Source: Pictodentalium vernedei
Lineage: Eukaryota; Mollusca; Scaphopoda; Dentaliida; Dentaliidae
Direction of reading: 5' to 3'
Length of the DNA: 64,000 bases
Assembly: GCA_031216915.1 (NCBI GenBank)
Contig: CM062294.1
Coordinates: forward strand, 390,529,217 to 390,593,216
Below, piece after piece: positions 32,721 to 44,941 of the stretch. The notes below the pieces were generated by a model. That model was not told the DNA's origin and ran no database searches. It saw nothing but the letters and a program-made list of their open reading frames with translations. Within the stretch, counting starts at the first letter, position 1; the number at the start of each line of letters is the position of its first letter. The translations under genes were made by a program, and so were the position numbers.

Positions 32721-32806
32721 CATATCGCCCATTGAGTGCATCAGGTTGCCATCAGCAATGCTAAAGCATTGCAGATGGCACCTTGATGCACTCAAGGGGC
32801 AATATG
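32721..32806. repeat. Pre-miRNA-sized hairpin H3
   Basis: CATATCGCCCATTGAGTGCA.. pairs with ..TGCACTCAAGGGGCAATATG over about 38 bp with a few mismatches; tip AATGCTAAAGCATT. Paralogue of H2. Confidence 0.6.
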
Positions 32807-33036
32807 AACATAATACTTGGAAAACTAAAAATGTTGTAGACGTTTCTGATTATAGTAACCTTGTCTTAGCAAACTCTCAGACTCAATCCTCGTGCTTGAT
32901 ATGCAGAGACCAATTCACTTGTGTCTGATATAATGACCGGATCACTTTCTCGTAAATGTAGCAGAACCTGTACATTTGCAACCCAAAACATGTCCAGGTT
33001 TGGTGGGCTCTACTAACATCAACTTCAGGTCTTATC

Positions 33037-33081
33037 ATCATTTATTGGAAAACCTCCATAGAGAGCTTTCCAATAAATGAT
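33037..33081. repeat. Hairpin H4 of the TTGGAAA..TTTCCAA family
   Basis: ATCATTTATTGGAAAACCTC pairs with GAGCTTTCCAATAAATGAT around a six-base loop. It resembles 10787-10835 and 34533-34605. Confidence 0.6.
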
Positions 33082-33123
33082 AGCAAGTCGAGATTATTGT
33101 CAGAACTGCATACATATAAATGC

Positions 33124-33872
33124 AATATTAGAATTTTGAATTCGGTATCGGTTTCCGTATTTTTAGGGGGATAAACCACGATATCGGTTCGGTATTCCGT
33201 ATCTGATTTGACTGAGATTTACTGATAGTACCAAAGAGGAATTCACATCAGGAAAAACAGAATAAATTGTTGCAGTATCACTTTACCATAACGCTATAAA
33301 TGACACTGTCAATGAGCTCAACAGTGGCATTCTTTTACGATCACATTTCATATCTACAGTAATTTTGTGACTTGTTCTAAACGCACCTTAATGTTTAAAG
33401 ACCTATTTCAGGATTTAGCGATCTCAGAGTATTGCCCTGATCGTGCTATCTTTAGGAGGTCCTTCTGACAATAGACAAAACACCTAGGCAGTGATTACTA
33501 GTCAGGTCTTAGCTACCTTAACATGCAGCCAATACTTCACTAGAAATCACTGCTAAGCAATCAGTTGGACACGTACATGTTGTAGTCTAGTGGGAATTCA
33601 GAACAGTTGTCCAGTCCATTGAGGGTTAACAAAACTGAAAAGAAAATCAGTCACTTCTTTCATGAAAATAAACCTTTCGACTGTTATCAAGCCTCAACAG
33701 GGACTTATAAATAGCGAATGTTGGAAAACTTGAAAATTCTGACGGTATCGGTATTCAACGATTGCTTCGGATAGGTTTTTCGGTATCCCCATGATATTAG
33801 TATCGGTTCGGTTTTTCGGTATCCCCATGATATTAGTATCGGTTCGGTTTTTCGGTATACTGCTCATCTCTA
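33124..33872. mobile_element. hAT-like element, second copy, left end lost
   Basis: Aligns with 29472-30168 over its length (e.g. GGGAATTCAGAACA.TTG.CC, 'gttaacaaaactgaaaagaa', 'aaaatcagtcacttctttc'). The right end TACTGCTCATCTCTA is intact, but the left TIR is missing. An 8-bp direct repeat ATAAATGC nevertheless flanks it (33116-33123 and 33873-33880). Near the right end, CGGTATCCCCATGATATTAG.. is duplicated. Confidence 0.7.
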
Positions 33873-33880
33873 ATAAATGC

Positions 33881-34530
33881 ATATTATAAACGTAACATGG
33901 TACTGATTTCATCTTATATATTTGCGGGCTTCAATGGATGAAACAAACTCTATATATACCGTCGAGTGTGTACAGGCCAACAGAGTAAAGCAACCACACT
34001 ATTTCATGACCAATTTGCACTATTAGAAATTACCGTTCAATTTAACCGCCCCATCCCCCACAAGTTCCATGCTCTGGGGCTACTACACCGGGCCCCACCC
34101 TCTCCCTGGCCCCGAATCCATGACCAAAATGTGCATACATGGATATTGTATTACAGAGCGCACAGGGTGACTTTGTACTTGCCCCCCCCCCCCCCCCCAG
34201 TTGGTGGATATACATATATTTCCAGCGCATTCTTGCCAGTCTTGTAGAAAGTTAGGAACTCAAACAAGCTAATTTGCAGTTTATGGACCACCAGATAACT
34301 AACTTATCAGTGCTCCTTAAACTGCAGATTTGCTTGGTGAGTCACAAGTTTTTACTGGCTGCCATGTATGGTCAGTGGATGATGCCCATGTGCGTTGTTT
34401 TGCATAAGCAAAATTCCAGCCAGCGGACCTCCAAGTGGAATTCAGAAATCACTTGACTTACAGTACGAGTCGAAATAAGTTGTAGAATAACCACTATAAA
34501 CTACTAATATGCATCTTCAACTACAACAAT
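33881..34530. other. Unassigned DNA
   Basis: C17 at 34182-34198. No gene recognised. Confidence 0.3.
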
Positions 34531-34532
34531 AA

Positions 34533-34605
34533 CACAAGAACCTGGCATCATTTTCGGGAAAACTCTCACAGAAAGCTTTCCGGAAAATGATTTCGGGTTC
34601 TTGTG
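34533..34605. repeat. Hairpin H5
   Basis: CACAAGAACC..TCATTTTC.GGAAA pairs with TTTCCGGAAAATGA..GGGTTCTTGTG; loop about 10 nt. Two internal bulges, like a pre-miRNA. Confidence 0.6.
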
Positions 34606-35056
34606 CTATTGGTGTAATGGCAGTGGACTACTTTCTTCATTGCGGTTATGCTACAACTTATTTTGATTCATACAGTATTGTGTGAATTATGGAGATTCTT
34701 ATCAATCCATTTCCTAATGTTTGAGAAACAAAATAACAGTACCAGAAGGGTAAATTACCATCACTCTTGGGTCGGGTTTATAGGGCATATCAAAGCTACA
34801 TCAACCAAACAAATTAGTTTTTCAGAAGGAATATTCTTTCTTGGACATTATAAATTACGTTTTGAAATTCAATGCAATGGAAAATTTAACGCAATAGGAA
34901 TTCCAATGCAATTAACTCTCTTAAGAGCTGTGTATTAACCCAACACATGTAAAAAAAAATGTTACAGAAAACATGTACATTATCACTCAAAGAGTCAAAA
35001 CAGGTTGTAATATAACTACAATATTTTAAGAATCCTGCTGCTTCTGCTACTACACA

Positions 35057-35137
35057 AATAATACAAGAATCTTACACAATTTTCAGGGAAGCTCTCTGTT
35101 AGAGATTCACAAAAAGGATGTCCGATTCTTGTGTTAT
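35057..35137. repeat. Hairpin H6
   Basis: AATAATACAAGAATC pairs with GATTCTTGTGTTATT; the interior is degenerate, with GCTCTCTGTTAGAG at the tip. Shares its base sequence with H5. Confidence 0.5.
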
Positions 35138-35139
35138 TA

Positions 35140-35785
35140 GTATAGGAAATATTACATCTACAGTTTAGAACGGTTGTGTTTATTCTTCAAATCATTTTGA
35201 CATGTACTGTATTGTGGACAAAGTATTATTTCGACACGTGACCCTGCTACTAGCAGACGATTTTCACCGTTTACGGACCACGCCCCCCCCCCAACCTCTC
35301 CCAGCTAGAATATCTGTGTATTATGCTTGAAAATTTGAATATTGATTATTAATTGGTTGCTTGGATACTAGGGATTCGAATTTTCATTCACGCAGACATT
35401 TTTGCGTCGTTTGAGTGATCTACCTGCCATTTTGTCACTCGTCAACAAAAAAACCCCATGATGTCGAGTCTGCCTTCGCTTATGGGAAGGGGTTCATTGC
35501 GGTATTCATTTAACGAAAAAAAATCAATATTATTTTGCCCTGTCCGTTAAATGAAGTGCTGAAAGTATGTTATTTTCTCTCTCTTTATTAGTATTGAATC
35601 GATAACGCACATTTTCTCGTTTTGTTGATTTCTATCTATCGCATGTATGACAGTCTTGACAGATAGTCTGATCGCAGTGCTTACCATAAGCAACCTCTGA
35701 CCTTGCATATCATTAACGTCAAAGATGGCGAATCAGCAATGGACTTATCCGACCAGAATGTCCAACCCACTTTTTGCAGGTGATA
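35140..35785. other. Unassigned DNA
   Basis: Nothing recognised. Confidence 0.3.
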
Positions 35786-35789
35786 TTGA

Positions 35790-36262
35790 ATATCCGGTCA
35801 TATTAAAATAAGACCTATGTACAAAATAAGACCGGTCGTACCAAAATAAGACCGCAGGTGGAAAATGAGACCGCAAGTGACCGCAAGCAAAGTACAGGGG
35901 TTCGAGTCCCCAAATGAACACCATCTGGTTATATGGAATATACCAAATAAATATCCGAAGTTTGGTACCGATATCTTTAACCTTAGCACCCTAAAATTGT
36001 ACTTTTAATGTATAGCGCGATATCCGACTTGCGATCTCACTTTTCCGCATCTGATGACAAAGTGACCGCAAGTAAACTTCTGGTCCCCAAAACACCAAAT
36101 GGACGCTATCTAGTAATTTTAAGTATATTCAATGTATATCCGAACTTTGATATTGGTGTTTTAATTTTAACCCCTAAAATTCCACTTTTAATGTATAGCG
36201 CGACTTCTGATTTAGGGTCTCAATGTCAATTTAGGGACATGGAGACCCGCAAGTAAATTATC
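35790..36262 (+). repeat. Tandem array, ~182-bp unit
   Basis: GACCGCAAGT recurs at 35879, 36062 and (as GACCCGCAAGT) 36243, spacing 183 and 181. Units share CCCCAAA..ACCAAATG, 'aatatccgaa.tttg' and CTTTTAATGTATAGCGCGA. A tRNA-T-arm-like GGGGTTCGAGTCCCC at 35897 belongs to the unit. Confidence 0.75.
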
Positions 36263-36489
36263 AATCTTGAAAATATCAAATAAACGAAAAAGCTTATGTT
36301 ATATTATATACATAATTTATTCCAAATATGTTGGTAATATCTTGATTTTAACCTCTTATTATTTTAGGTTTAATGACTGATAGTAAATCACATTTGCGGC
36401 CTCATTTCTACCAGGCATAAAGACACAGATTAAGCGGAAACCCTTCTCTTAAATGAACCACTTACGTGCTTGACTTGAAATAAATAAGT

Positions 36490-39400
36490 TATAATTTATC
36501 TACACTCCTCATCTTTTACCTGAGCTTAAGATCGGCAACTATAATACTTGGCAGATGTAGGTTTTTTTCTACTGGGAATTTCGCTATTATTTTTTTTTTG
36601 GTTTTTTTTTTGTCTTTTTTTTAAATTATCGACTCCCCTCATTCTTTACCCGGGCTTGGGACCGGCAATTATAAAACTTGGCAGATCTATAGTTTTTTTC
36701 GACAGTGAATTTTGCTAATGTTTTTTTATTTAATTTTATTTATTTATGTATTCTCCCCCTTTTAGCTCAACTTGACAACGTCAAGCATGAGCTATTGAGA
36801 TGGGTTGTGAGCCGCCGTCCTTTCGTACGTCTGTCAGTCCGTCCGAATGTGCGTACGTTCGTACGTCTGTCCGTCCACAATTCCTTTAGCACACCCTACA
36901 AGCCACAGCTCTTACCCTCTTAGTTCCAAATTTCATATGTGGCTTTGGGGTAATGTCTAGATGGAAGCTATCGTTTTTAGCTCAACTTTGGCGAAGCCAA
37001 ATTTGAGGTATTGCCATGGCCCGTCGCCCGTCTGTCCGTCCGTCCGTCCGTCGCGCCGTACACACGGCTCGGGCTAGAGGCCGTATTTATGAACCGATCT
37101 TTACGGAACTTCTTGGGTACCTTTGTTATCACCGTGAGACGAGAACGGGTGTTTTCGGGTCCGGTCCGAAATTTAAGACGGCCGCTGGCAGCCATTTTGT
37201 ACCAAAATTAGGTGCAATCAGATTTTTGCGCAGAACTTCCATATGAAAGCTCCGATTTGAATAATTTTTTTTTCTATGAATGTTTAATACCATGGGATAC
37301 ATCACATATAATTCGGGTTTTTTTCTTGCGCGTAAATTCTGCAAATTAGACTAACTTTGATCTGTTTAATGTTACTTTCAGCACTGTAAGTGCAAATGCC
37401 AATACGGCTCGGGCTAGAGGCCGTATTTATGAACCGATCTTTACAAAACTTCTTGGGTACCTTTGTTATCACCGTGGGACGAGAACGAGTGTTTTGGTGT
37501 CCGGTCTGAAATTCAAGATGGCCGCTGGTGGCCATTTTGTACAAAATTAGGTGCAATCAGATTTTTGCGAAGAACTTCCATATGAAAGCGCTGATTTGAA
37601 TAATTTTCTGTGTGAATGTTTAGTACCATGGGATACATCACATATAATACGGGGTTTTTTTTCTCGTGCATAAATTATGCCAATTAGACTAACTTTGATC
37701 TATTTAATGTTACTTTCAGCACTGTAACTGCAAATGCCAATACGGCTCGGGCGAGAGGCCGTATATATGAACCGATCTTTACGAAACTTCTTGGGCACCA
37801 TTGTTATCACCCTGGGACGAGAACGAGTGTTTTTGGGTGCAGTCCGAAATTCAAGATGGCTGCTGGGAGCCATTTTGTACCAAAATTGGTGCAATCAGTT
37901 TTTTGTACAGAACTTTTGTATGAAAGTTCTGAATTGAATAAATTTCTGTATGAATGTTTAGTAACATGGAATACATCACATATAATACAAGTTTTTTCTC
38001 GTGCAAAAATAATGCAAATTAGATGAACTTTGATTTATTCAGTGCTACTTATACACAGTAAGTGCACATGTCAATACGGCTGGGGCAAGAGTCTGTATTT
38101 ATGAACCGATCTTCACAAAACTTCTTGGGTACCTTTGTTATCACCTGGGGATGAGAACGAGTGTTTCTGGGTGCGGTCCAAAATTCGAGATGGCTGTCAG
38201 TTGCCATTTTATACCGAAATTAGGTCCAAACAGTTTTTTTGTACACAACTTTTATACGGCTCTGGCTAGAGGCCGTATTTATGAACCGATCTTTACGAAA
38301 CTTCTTGGATACCTTTGTTATCACCGAACGAATGTTTTTGGGTGCGGTCCAAAATTCAAGATGGCCGCCAGCAACCTTGTTGTACCAAAATTTGTGCAAT
38401 CAGTTTTTTGTACAGAACTTCTGTATGAAAGTTCTGATTTGAATAAATTTATGTAGGAATGTTTAGTAACATGGAATACATCACATATAATACAGGTTTT
38501 TTTCTCGTGCAGAAATTATGCAAATTAGATTAACTTTGATTTGTTCAGTGCTACTTATACACAGTAAGTGCACATGTCAATACTGCTCGGGCTGGAGTCT
38601 GTATTTATGAACTGAACTTCACGAAACTTCTTGGGGTACCTTTGTTATCACCTTGTGACAGGAACGAGTGTTTTTGGGTGCCTTTGTTATCACTGTGCTA
38701 TTAGAACAAATACTTTTGGGTTCAGTCAGACCCACTCTGGGACGCAAAGATTTCTTTTCTAGTTTAACATCTAACTGTCGCCCACTTTTACAATACTTTA
38801 CCTATACATTTGTTACAGGCTACGGTCAGCATTTATGTACAGACAGATACAATACTTTACATGTACCTTTGTTATCAGGTCATTACCTAGATGTTTGTCA
38901 TTGCTGTGCCACATACTATACATTACATTCTTAAACAAGTTGAGCTACAGTGTCATTGACACTTTCATTTACGAATTTCGTTCAAAAACATGGCTACCAG
39001 TGGCCATCTTGGATTTGGATATAAATTGTCCAACAATTCCTTTAGCACACTCTACAGGTTGCAGCTCTCATCCGATCTGTCCCAAATTTCATAAATGGCT
39101 TTGGGGTAATGTCTAGATGAGAGCTATCAATTTTTTCGTCATTCGTTAAAAAACATGGCCGCCAGTGGCCATCTTAGGTTTGGCATATAAATTGTCAACA
39201 ATTCCATTAGCACACTCTACAGGCCGCATCTCTCACCCACTCTTTTTCAAATTCCATATGCAGCATTGGAGTGATGTCTAGATAGGAGCTATTGAATTTT
39301 TCTGAATTTTGTTGAAAAACATGGCTGCCAGTAGTCATCATGGATTTGGATATAAATTGTCCCAAAATTCCTTTAGCACACCCTACAAGCCGTGTCTCTC

Positions 39401-41085
39401 ACCCAGTCAATTCTAAATTTCATATGTGGCTTTAGGGCAATGTCTAGATGGGAGCTTTCGATTTTTTTTCGAATTCCGTCGAAAAACATGGCTTTCAGTG
39501 GCCATCTTTGATTTGAATATAAATTCTCCAACAATTCCTTTGGCACACCCTACAGGTCGCAGCTCTCAACCGACCAGTTGATTTCAAATTTCATATGGAG
39601 CTTTGGGGCAATGTCTAGATGGGAGCTATCGAATTTTTCCGAATTTTGTTGAAAAACATGGCCGCCGGCGGACATCTCAGATTTGACACATAAATTGTCA
39701 ACAATTCCATTAGCACACCCTATAGGCCGCATCTCTCACCCAATCTTTTTCAAATTTCATGTGCAGCTATGGTGTGATGTCTAGATGGGAGCTACTGGAT
39801 TTTTCTGAATTTTGTTGAAAAACATGGCTGCCAGCAGCCATCTTGATTTGGGATATAAATTGTCCAACAATTCCTTTAGCACACCCTACAGGTCACGGCT
39901 CTCGTCCGATCAGTCCCAATTTCATATGTGGGTTTGGGGCAATGTCTAGATGTGATCTATGAAATTTTTCCAAATTTCATTGAAAAACATAGCCGTCAGT
40001 GGCCATCTTAGATTTGGCATATAAATTGTAAACAATTCTATTAGAACACCCTACAGGCTGCATCTCTCACCCGATCTTTTTCAAATTTCATATGTAGCTT
40101 TGGTTTGATGTTTAGGTGGGAGCTGGCGAATATTCCCGAATTTTGTTGAAAAACATGGCAGCCTGTAGCCATCTGATTCGGATATAAATTTTCAACAATT
40201 CTATTAGCACAGCCTACAGGTCGCATCTCTCACCCGATCTTTTTTTTAATTTCATATATAGCTTTGGTGTGATATCTAGGTGGGAGCTATCAAATTTTTC
40301 TGAATTCCGTTCAAAAATATTAATAATAATCTTGGATTGGCATTTGAATTGTCAGCAATTCCATTATCACACCTTGCAGGCCACATCTCTCGCGAAATCT
40401 TTCTCAAATTTCATATGTAGTTTTTGTGTGATGTCTAGATGGGAACTATCAATTTTTTTCTGAATTTTGTTGAAAAACATGGCCGGCAGTGGCCATTTTG
40501 GATTTGGCATATAAATTCTCAACAATTCCATTAGCAGACCATACAGGCGTCTCACCCGATCTTTTTCAAATTTTATATATAACTTTGATATGATGTCCAG
40601 ATGGGGGTTATTAAATTTTTCTGCATTCTGTTGAAAAAGATAGCCGTCACCGACCATCTTCGATTTCACATATAAATTGCCAACAATTCCATTAGTATAC
40701 CCAACAGGCCCCATCCCTCAACCGATTTTTTTTTCAGATTTAATTTATTGCTTTTGTGTGATGTCTTTTCCGTAGAAACTTGAGTTAGGGACATGGCATT
40801 ACTGGATCTTTCTATTTAGTTCAGTCCCTTTTTGAACAAGTTGAGCTGCAGTGCTATTGACACTTTCATTAATTTATCAACTCCCCATATCTTTTACCCG
40901 GGGACTGGCAGATGTAAACCTGGCAGATTTAGAGGATTTGTTTTTTTTTCGCAAAAGTGCATTTCGCTACTGTTTTTCTTATCTCGGCCCCTTTTGACTT
41001 TTACAGCGCATTTCGCTACTGTTTTTTCGCAGCCTCTTCAGGCTTTTACAGCGCATTTCGCTACTGTCTTTTTTATCTCATCAGG
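36490..41085. repeat. Composite satellite-like block
   Basis: Outer modules (36495-36740, two copies; 40868-41080) share CTTTTACCxGGxCTxGxxxx and CTTGGCAGAT. Inside, an inverted pair of AGCTCAACTTG ends (36764; complement CAAGTTGAGCT at 38938 and 40838) borders two arrays: units of 180-340 bp, typically near 330 bp, at 37040-38700 (ACGGCTCGGGCTAGAGGCCG, 'gaacgagtgttttgggt', AAGATGGCCGCTGG), and about eleven ~167-bp units at 38985-40730 (AAAAACATGGCCGCCAGTGG, 'caacaattcctttagcacac', 'gtctagatgggagctat'). No host gene is recognised in it. Confidence 0.8.
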
Positions 41086-41146
41086 TTACTCGGATTGTCT
41101 GGTTTTATTGCGCCAAATCATGTGGTACTGAATTCGCAGGTCGATT

Positions 41147-41900
41147 GTGTTTTGCCACCTCAAAACTTAGATGCAGTTTTTAAAACCATTTTTGTTTTGG
41201 TACATCCACCCTCGATAATATTAGATGGGATGTCAGCGTGAATATTTTTCCCCAAGTCGTGATATGTCTGTAGCCAACATTTAAGTATTCTGCTTTGTTT
41301 ATCTTGTGTGGAGGGGTGGGGTAGTTTTTCAAGTTTTTGTCGAATGGAGATATTAACCCCCAAAGTGTAACCACCACCGCCCTTGTCCAATGAGCTTGAA
41401 ATTCTTTAAAAGAAATTTTCGAGACCCACCACTGCATGACAATACTTGGAAATGGGGCCGGCGAAAAATAACCTCGGCACGGGCGTTTTGTCCCAATTCG
41501 AGTTTCGTACCGGAACGATCGGTCCAAAAAGCCGTTCTTTTGGGAAGGGTGTTTGTGTGTGTGTAAGGGGTGCCCTTTCAAGTGTTTTCGAATGAAGTAT
41601 TAACCCCTATAGTCTGAAACCCTGTCCAATAAACTTGAACTTATTTAAACTAATTCCTTGTGGATCACCAGTCACAATACTTTGAGATGTGATATGTACC
41701 TTCTTTCAGTGAGAGAGATTCAACTTTGTTCACAGAATGTTTCTTGTTTTTGTTCTGATACGAAGAGATTGCACGATATATGCACAAAATATGAGTGTTT
41801 CATAGGCATTTTCTCGCGTGCCTGTGCTTGCACAAAACGTTTTCTCGTTTTGGGTTTTTTTTGCATGAATGCGGCAACGATATTCTGAAGTCTGCTTTAG
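41147..41900. repeat. Dispersed repeat pair, copy A1
   Basis: Aligns in the same orientation with 60130-60820: 'tttttaaaaccatttttgtt', CCACCCTCGATxATATTAGA, 'ttaacccccaaa.tgta', 'gagagatt.aactttgtt', GCTTGCACAAAACGTTT. Both copies keep a minus-strand frame of more than 130 residues at the same place (41180-41581 here) ending ..NYPTPPHKINK.., W GKIFTLTSHLI. No domain recognised. Confidence 0.7.
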
Positions 41901-42045
41901 CTACAGTATGAGAAAGGTGATATAGTATATGAAAAAGGCCCTCGGGGTGAAGTTATACACGGTGGCCAGTTACATGAACATCATTTTGAAAACCATAGAT
42001 TCTGCCCGGAGACGCATGAGCAGAAATCTTGTTTGTCCTTAAACC

Positions 42046-42285
42046 TTCCTCTAACGCTAGTCAAGGACGAAACTTGACAAATATGGCCGTGCACAACTGG
42101 AAATTGACATTTTTTGCCATCGAAACAAAGCATATGACTCCTCAATGAAACGCCCTCGTTGAGCGTGTTCCAATGAGAGGCCATAAGCCATGTTTTGGAG
42201 GATAAATTTGAAAAAATAGTAAAATCTGAGTGGCCATTTTTGAATAGTGATGAGTGGATTTTCTGTTACGTTAAGCGTTATTATC
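42046..42285. mobile_element. Decayed TTAA-MITE relative
   Basis: Keeps the palindrome outline (CAAAGCATATGACTCCTCAA .. CCAATGAGAGGCCATAAGCC ATGTTTTGGAGG) and the outer tract TTACGTTAAGCG, but ends and target sites are not preserved. Confidence 0.55.
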
Positions 42286-42305
42286 TAACTCTGCAGCCGC
42301 CAAAC

Positions 42306-43105
42306 ACTTGTGTGTTTGTTTATTGGGATTTAACGACACTTTCAACGGGTAGGGTCACATCGTGTCGTACAGTTTAACGGGTGGAGGAAGACGGTGTACT
42401 GTAAGGTTTTCCAACTTACTATCCCGACACAAGCAGAGTTACAGCGTTTGAAGGCAAGTGCCGTATCGTCGTCCAGTACAGTTCATATCTTATCGAACAG
42501 TTTTACGAGGAGGACGAAGCTGAAGTACTGGTGGAAAGAACCAACAAGCAACGGACGAAGCTGCAGTACCGACTGAGAGAACCAACAACCAACAGCGAGT
42601 AATTTGAAGCCTTTACCTAACATGAAAAGCAGACGACATTTGCAAACAAAATTCTTGAATAACTAATTTTTTTTCATTTTTTGTCTCAAAAACACAGGTT
42701 ATGGCCCCTCATTGGAACGAGCTCGACGAGCTCGCTCCAAAGAGGGGTCATAACCTATGTGTTTGAGACAAAAAATGAAAAAAAATTAATTGGTGATTTT
42801 TGAGAATAGCGCTGGCCGGTTTTGGCCGTTAGGTTGGGTAACGTTGTCCCACGTCGGGGGGGGGGGGGGGTTGTTCAGATACATGCAATATGGGGAATAA
42901 TCTCTGCTGACTCTCCAACTTACTATCCTGGCACAACCAGGATTAGTTTTGTTTAAAGGCAAGTGCACCGTCGACGTGCTATATACACAGCTCCAAGCTG
43001 GGCAATCGAGATAAAGTGTCTTGCCCAAGGACACAACACAAATGGCGCGGGTCAGGATCACGCCGTCGAGCTTTCAGTTTGAAATCCAATGCTCTAACTA
43101 AGAAG
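42306..43105 (-). mobile_element. tRNA-type SINE region interrupted by a MITE
   Basis: The reverse strand has the SINE 3' part at 42306-42606, with a partly duplicated body (two GTACAGTTTxACG.G segments). After the MITE at 42610 comes the middle and head at 42890-43105, including the reverse of TGTCCTTGGGCAAGACACTT (43016-43035) and a tRNA-like end (reverse of TAGAGCATTGGATTTC). Confidence 0.65.
42610..42841 (-). mobile_element. TTAA-MITE copy 9 (B-end first), inside a SINE
   Basis: B-end CCTTTACCTAACATGAAAAG; the A-end breaks off at TTAGGTTGGGTAAC, and no TTAA is left on either side. Tip arms mismatch (CTCATTGG/CCAAAGAG). G15 follows at 42856-42870. Confidence 0.85.
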
Positions 43106-43384
43106 AAAATAGAATCACACGGCGAGGTAAATCCACCCCACGCTTTCTATGAACTACAGAGCCCGGGAGAGGGGGGTGGGGTAGTAACTCCGGGGCCCGG
43201 AACTTTGGGGGCCCAAGTTTGGCCCGGGAGTCCAGGATCCTTCGGTTAGGCCTGCGTACCCCAAAGTTCTGACTCCTGTGCTAAGCATGGGCTCCCGATC
43301 CCCGAGCGTGAATTAGCAAGATAAGTTGCCCGTCGTATTGCAAAAAAGGAATTGGTGTGCCTCGTGGAGTTTCTCAATCTGCTA

Positions 43385-43631
43385 ACCTTTTACTGAACAT
43401 GAAAACAGACGACACTTGCAAACAAAATTCCTGAATATCTATTTTTTTTCTTTTTTGTGTCAAAAAACATAGCTTATGGCCCCTAATTGGAGCGACTCAA
43501 AGAGCTCGTTCCAATGAGGTGTCATATGCCATTTTTTTTAGGCCAAAAAAAAAAAAAAATGAAAACAATAATGAAAATCGAACGGCAATTTTTGTGAATG
43601 AACGATTTTGGCCATTACGTTGGGTGAAGGG
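43385..43631 (-). mobile_element. TTAA-MITE copy 10 (B-end first)
   Basis: Degraded borders (CTAA / TTCA). B-end CCTTTTACTGAACATGAAAA; A-end ATTACGTTGGGTGAAGGG. More diverged than most copies. Confidence 0.8.
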
Positions 43632-43639
43632 TTCATATA

Positions 43640-44118
43640 GATTGTTATCTATATACATATGCACCAGACTCAGTGTTATCACTTCAAGAATTCTTCACTT
43701 CAAGAACTTCGGCATCTGCTTCAATATCCCGACATTTTCGAACGGGGGGGGGGGGGTCACAGAATAAACCCTAGGGCCCGAATTTCCTCTCCCCGGCCCG
43801 GATGAACTATGGCATAAGTAAATGTGTAATAAACTAAACATTATTGTTGAAATCTAATAATCACTGTTAAAATTATCACAGGATACTAAAATTTTCAACA
43901 AAAGGAAGAAAAGGAGCTATAAAGCTATCAAATTTCAAGTCCAAGAAAACGTCAATATAAAGCTGGATGTCAAATGTTATTAAATCTCATGGTAAGTTTT
44001 CAAGTTATCACATAAACATAAAAAATCACAGTAGAAGAGAAAACACAAAAAGAGCAATAATTCTCCCAGTTTTCAACAAATCGTCGTGACTTTCGATCAA
44101 ATCCAAGACCATGTTCAT
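43640..44118. other. Unassigned DNA
   Basis: G13 at 43744-43756 followed by GC-rich CCCTAGGGCCCG. No gene. Confidence 0.3.
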
Positions 44119-44122
44119 ATAA

Positions 44123-44356
44123 CCCTTTACCCGACGTAACGGCAAAAACCGGCCAGAGCTATTCACAAAAAACGGCAATTAATATTTTCATTTTTTGTCT
44201 CAAAAACATAGGTTATGACCCCTCTTTGGAACGAGCTCATCGAACTCGTTCCAATGAGGGGTTAAAACCTATGTTTTTGAGACAAAAAATGAAAAAAATT
44301 AGTTATTCAAGAATTTTATTTACAAGTGTCGTCTGCTTTTCGTGTTAGGTAAAGGG
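44123..44356 (+). mobile_element. TTAA-MITE copy 11 (A-end first)
   Basis: Left border ATAA, right TTAA at 44357-44360. Tip CTCTTTGG/CCAATGAG, mismatched. Confidence 0.88.
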
Positions 44357-44514
44357 TTAAAACAACATGTAAAAATTTAAGTAAACATTAAAAACTCAAG
44401 TAAACATTAAAAATTCTCAAGTAAACCAAAGCATCAAAGGGAAATAACATTGAAGAACTCCCTCAATTTTTTTACTTGTCCAAGACATTATAAATATAAA
44501 GCATGATATCAAGA

Positions 44515-44776
44515 TTTATTGACACTTTATCCCGGTTGTCTACATGAGGGCACGATAACGCCGTGTACTTAGGCGTACTGCACGTCGATGGTGCACATGT
44601 CTTCAGCCGCTAAAACCCTGCTTGAGTGGAGCTTGAACAGAGTCAGAATGTTGAGGAGCTGACAGTTGCTCGTCGTTGCTCGGTGGTTCTCTCCGGGTAC
44701 TCCGGCTACCTCCACCCGTAAAACTGTCACGGTCACGATTAGCCATTGTGCATAAGTATGTGACCTTAAACCCCAA

Positions 44777-44835
<59 letters not shown>

Positions 44836-44838
44836 GTA
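44515..44838 (+). mobile_element. SINE, 5'-truncated, with long (AATA)n tail
   Basis: Begins inside the core (ACTTTATCCCGGTTGTCTAC) and runs through the body (GCGTACTGCACGTCGATGGT, CTCTCCGGGTACTCCGGCTA, CCCGTAAAACTGTCACG) to CCTTAAACCCCAATAAATAA and about 15 AATA units (44776-44836). Confidence 0.85.
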
Positions 44839-44941
44839 TAACATTTTTTGAAATCGGATGGTTATTGTGCAAGTTATTGGGAAATATCCGTGTTTTTCGA
44901 ACTTGTCCAAGCCAACGCTAATACAAAGCAGTCTAACATTT

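Noticed and set aside
35880-35915. tRNA-T-arm-like GGGGTTCGAGTCCCC
   Set aside because: No acceptor stem, D-arm or anticodon arm in the expected upstream positions; it is part of a 182-bp tandem unit.
40367-40714. Minus frames with repeated 'GPVGYTNGIVGNLY'-like text
   Set aside because: They only reflect the ~167-bp tandem unit read in one frame.
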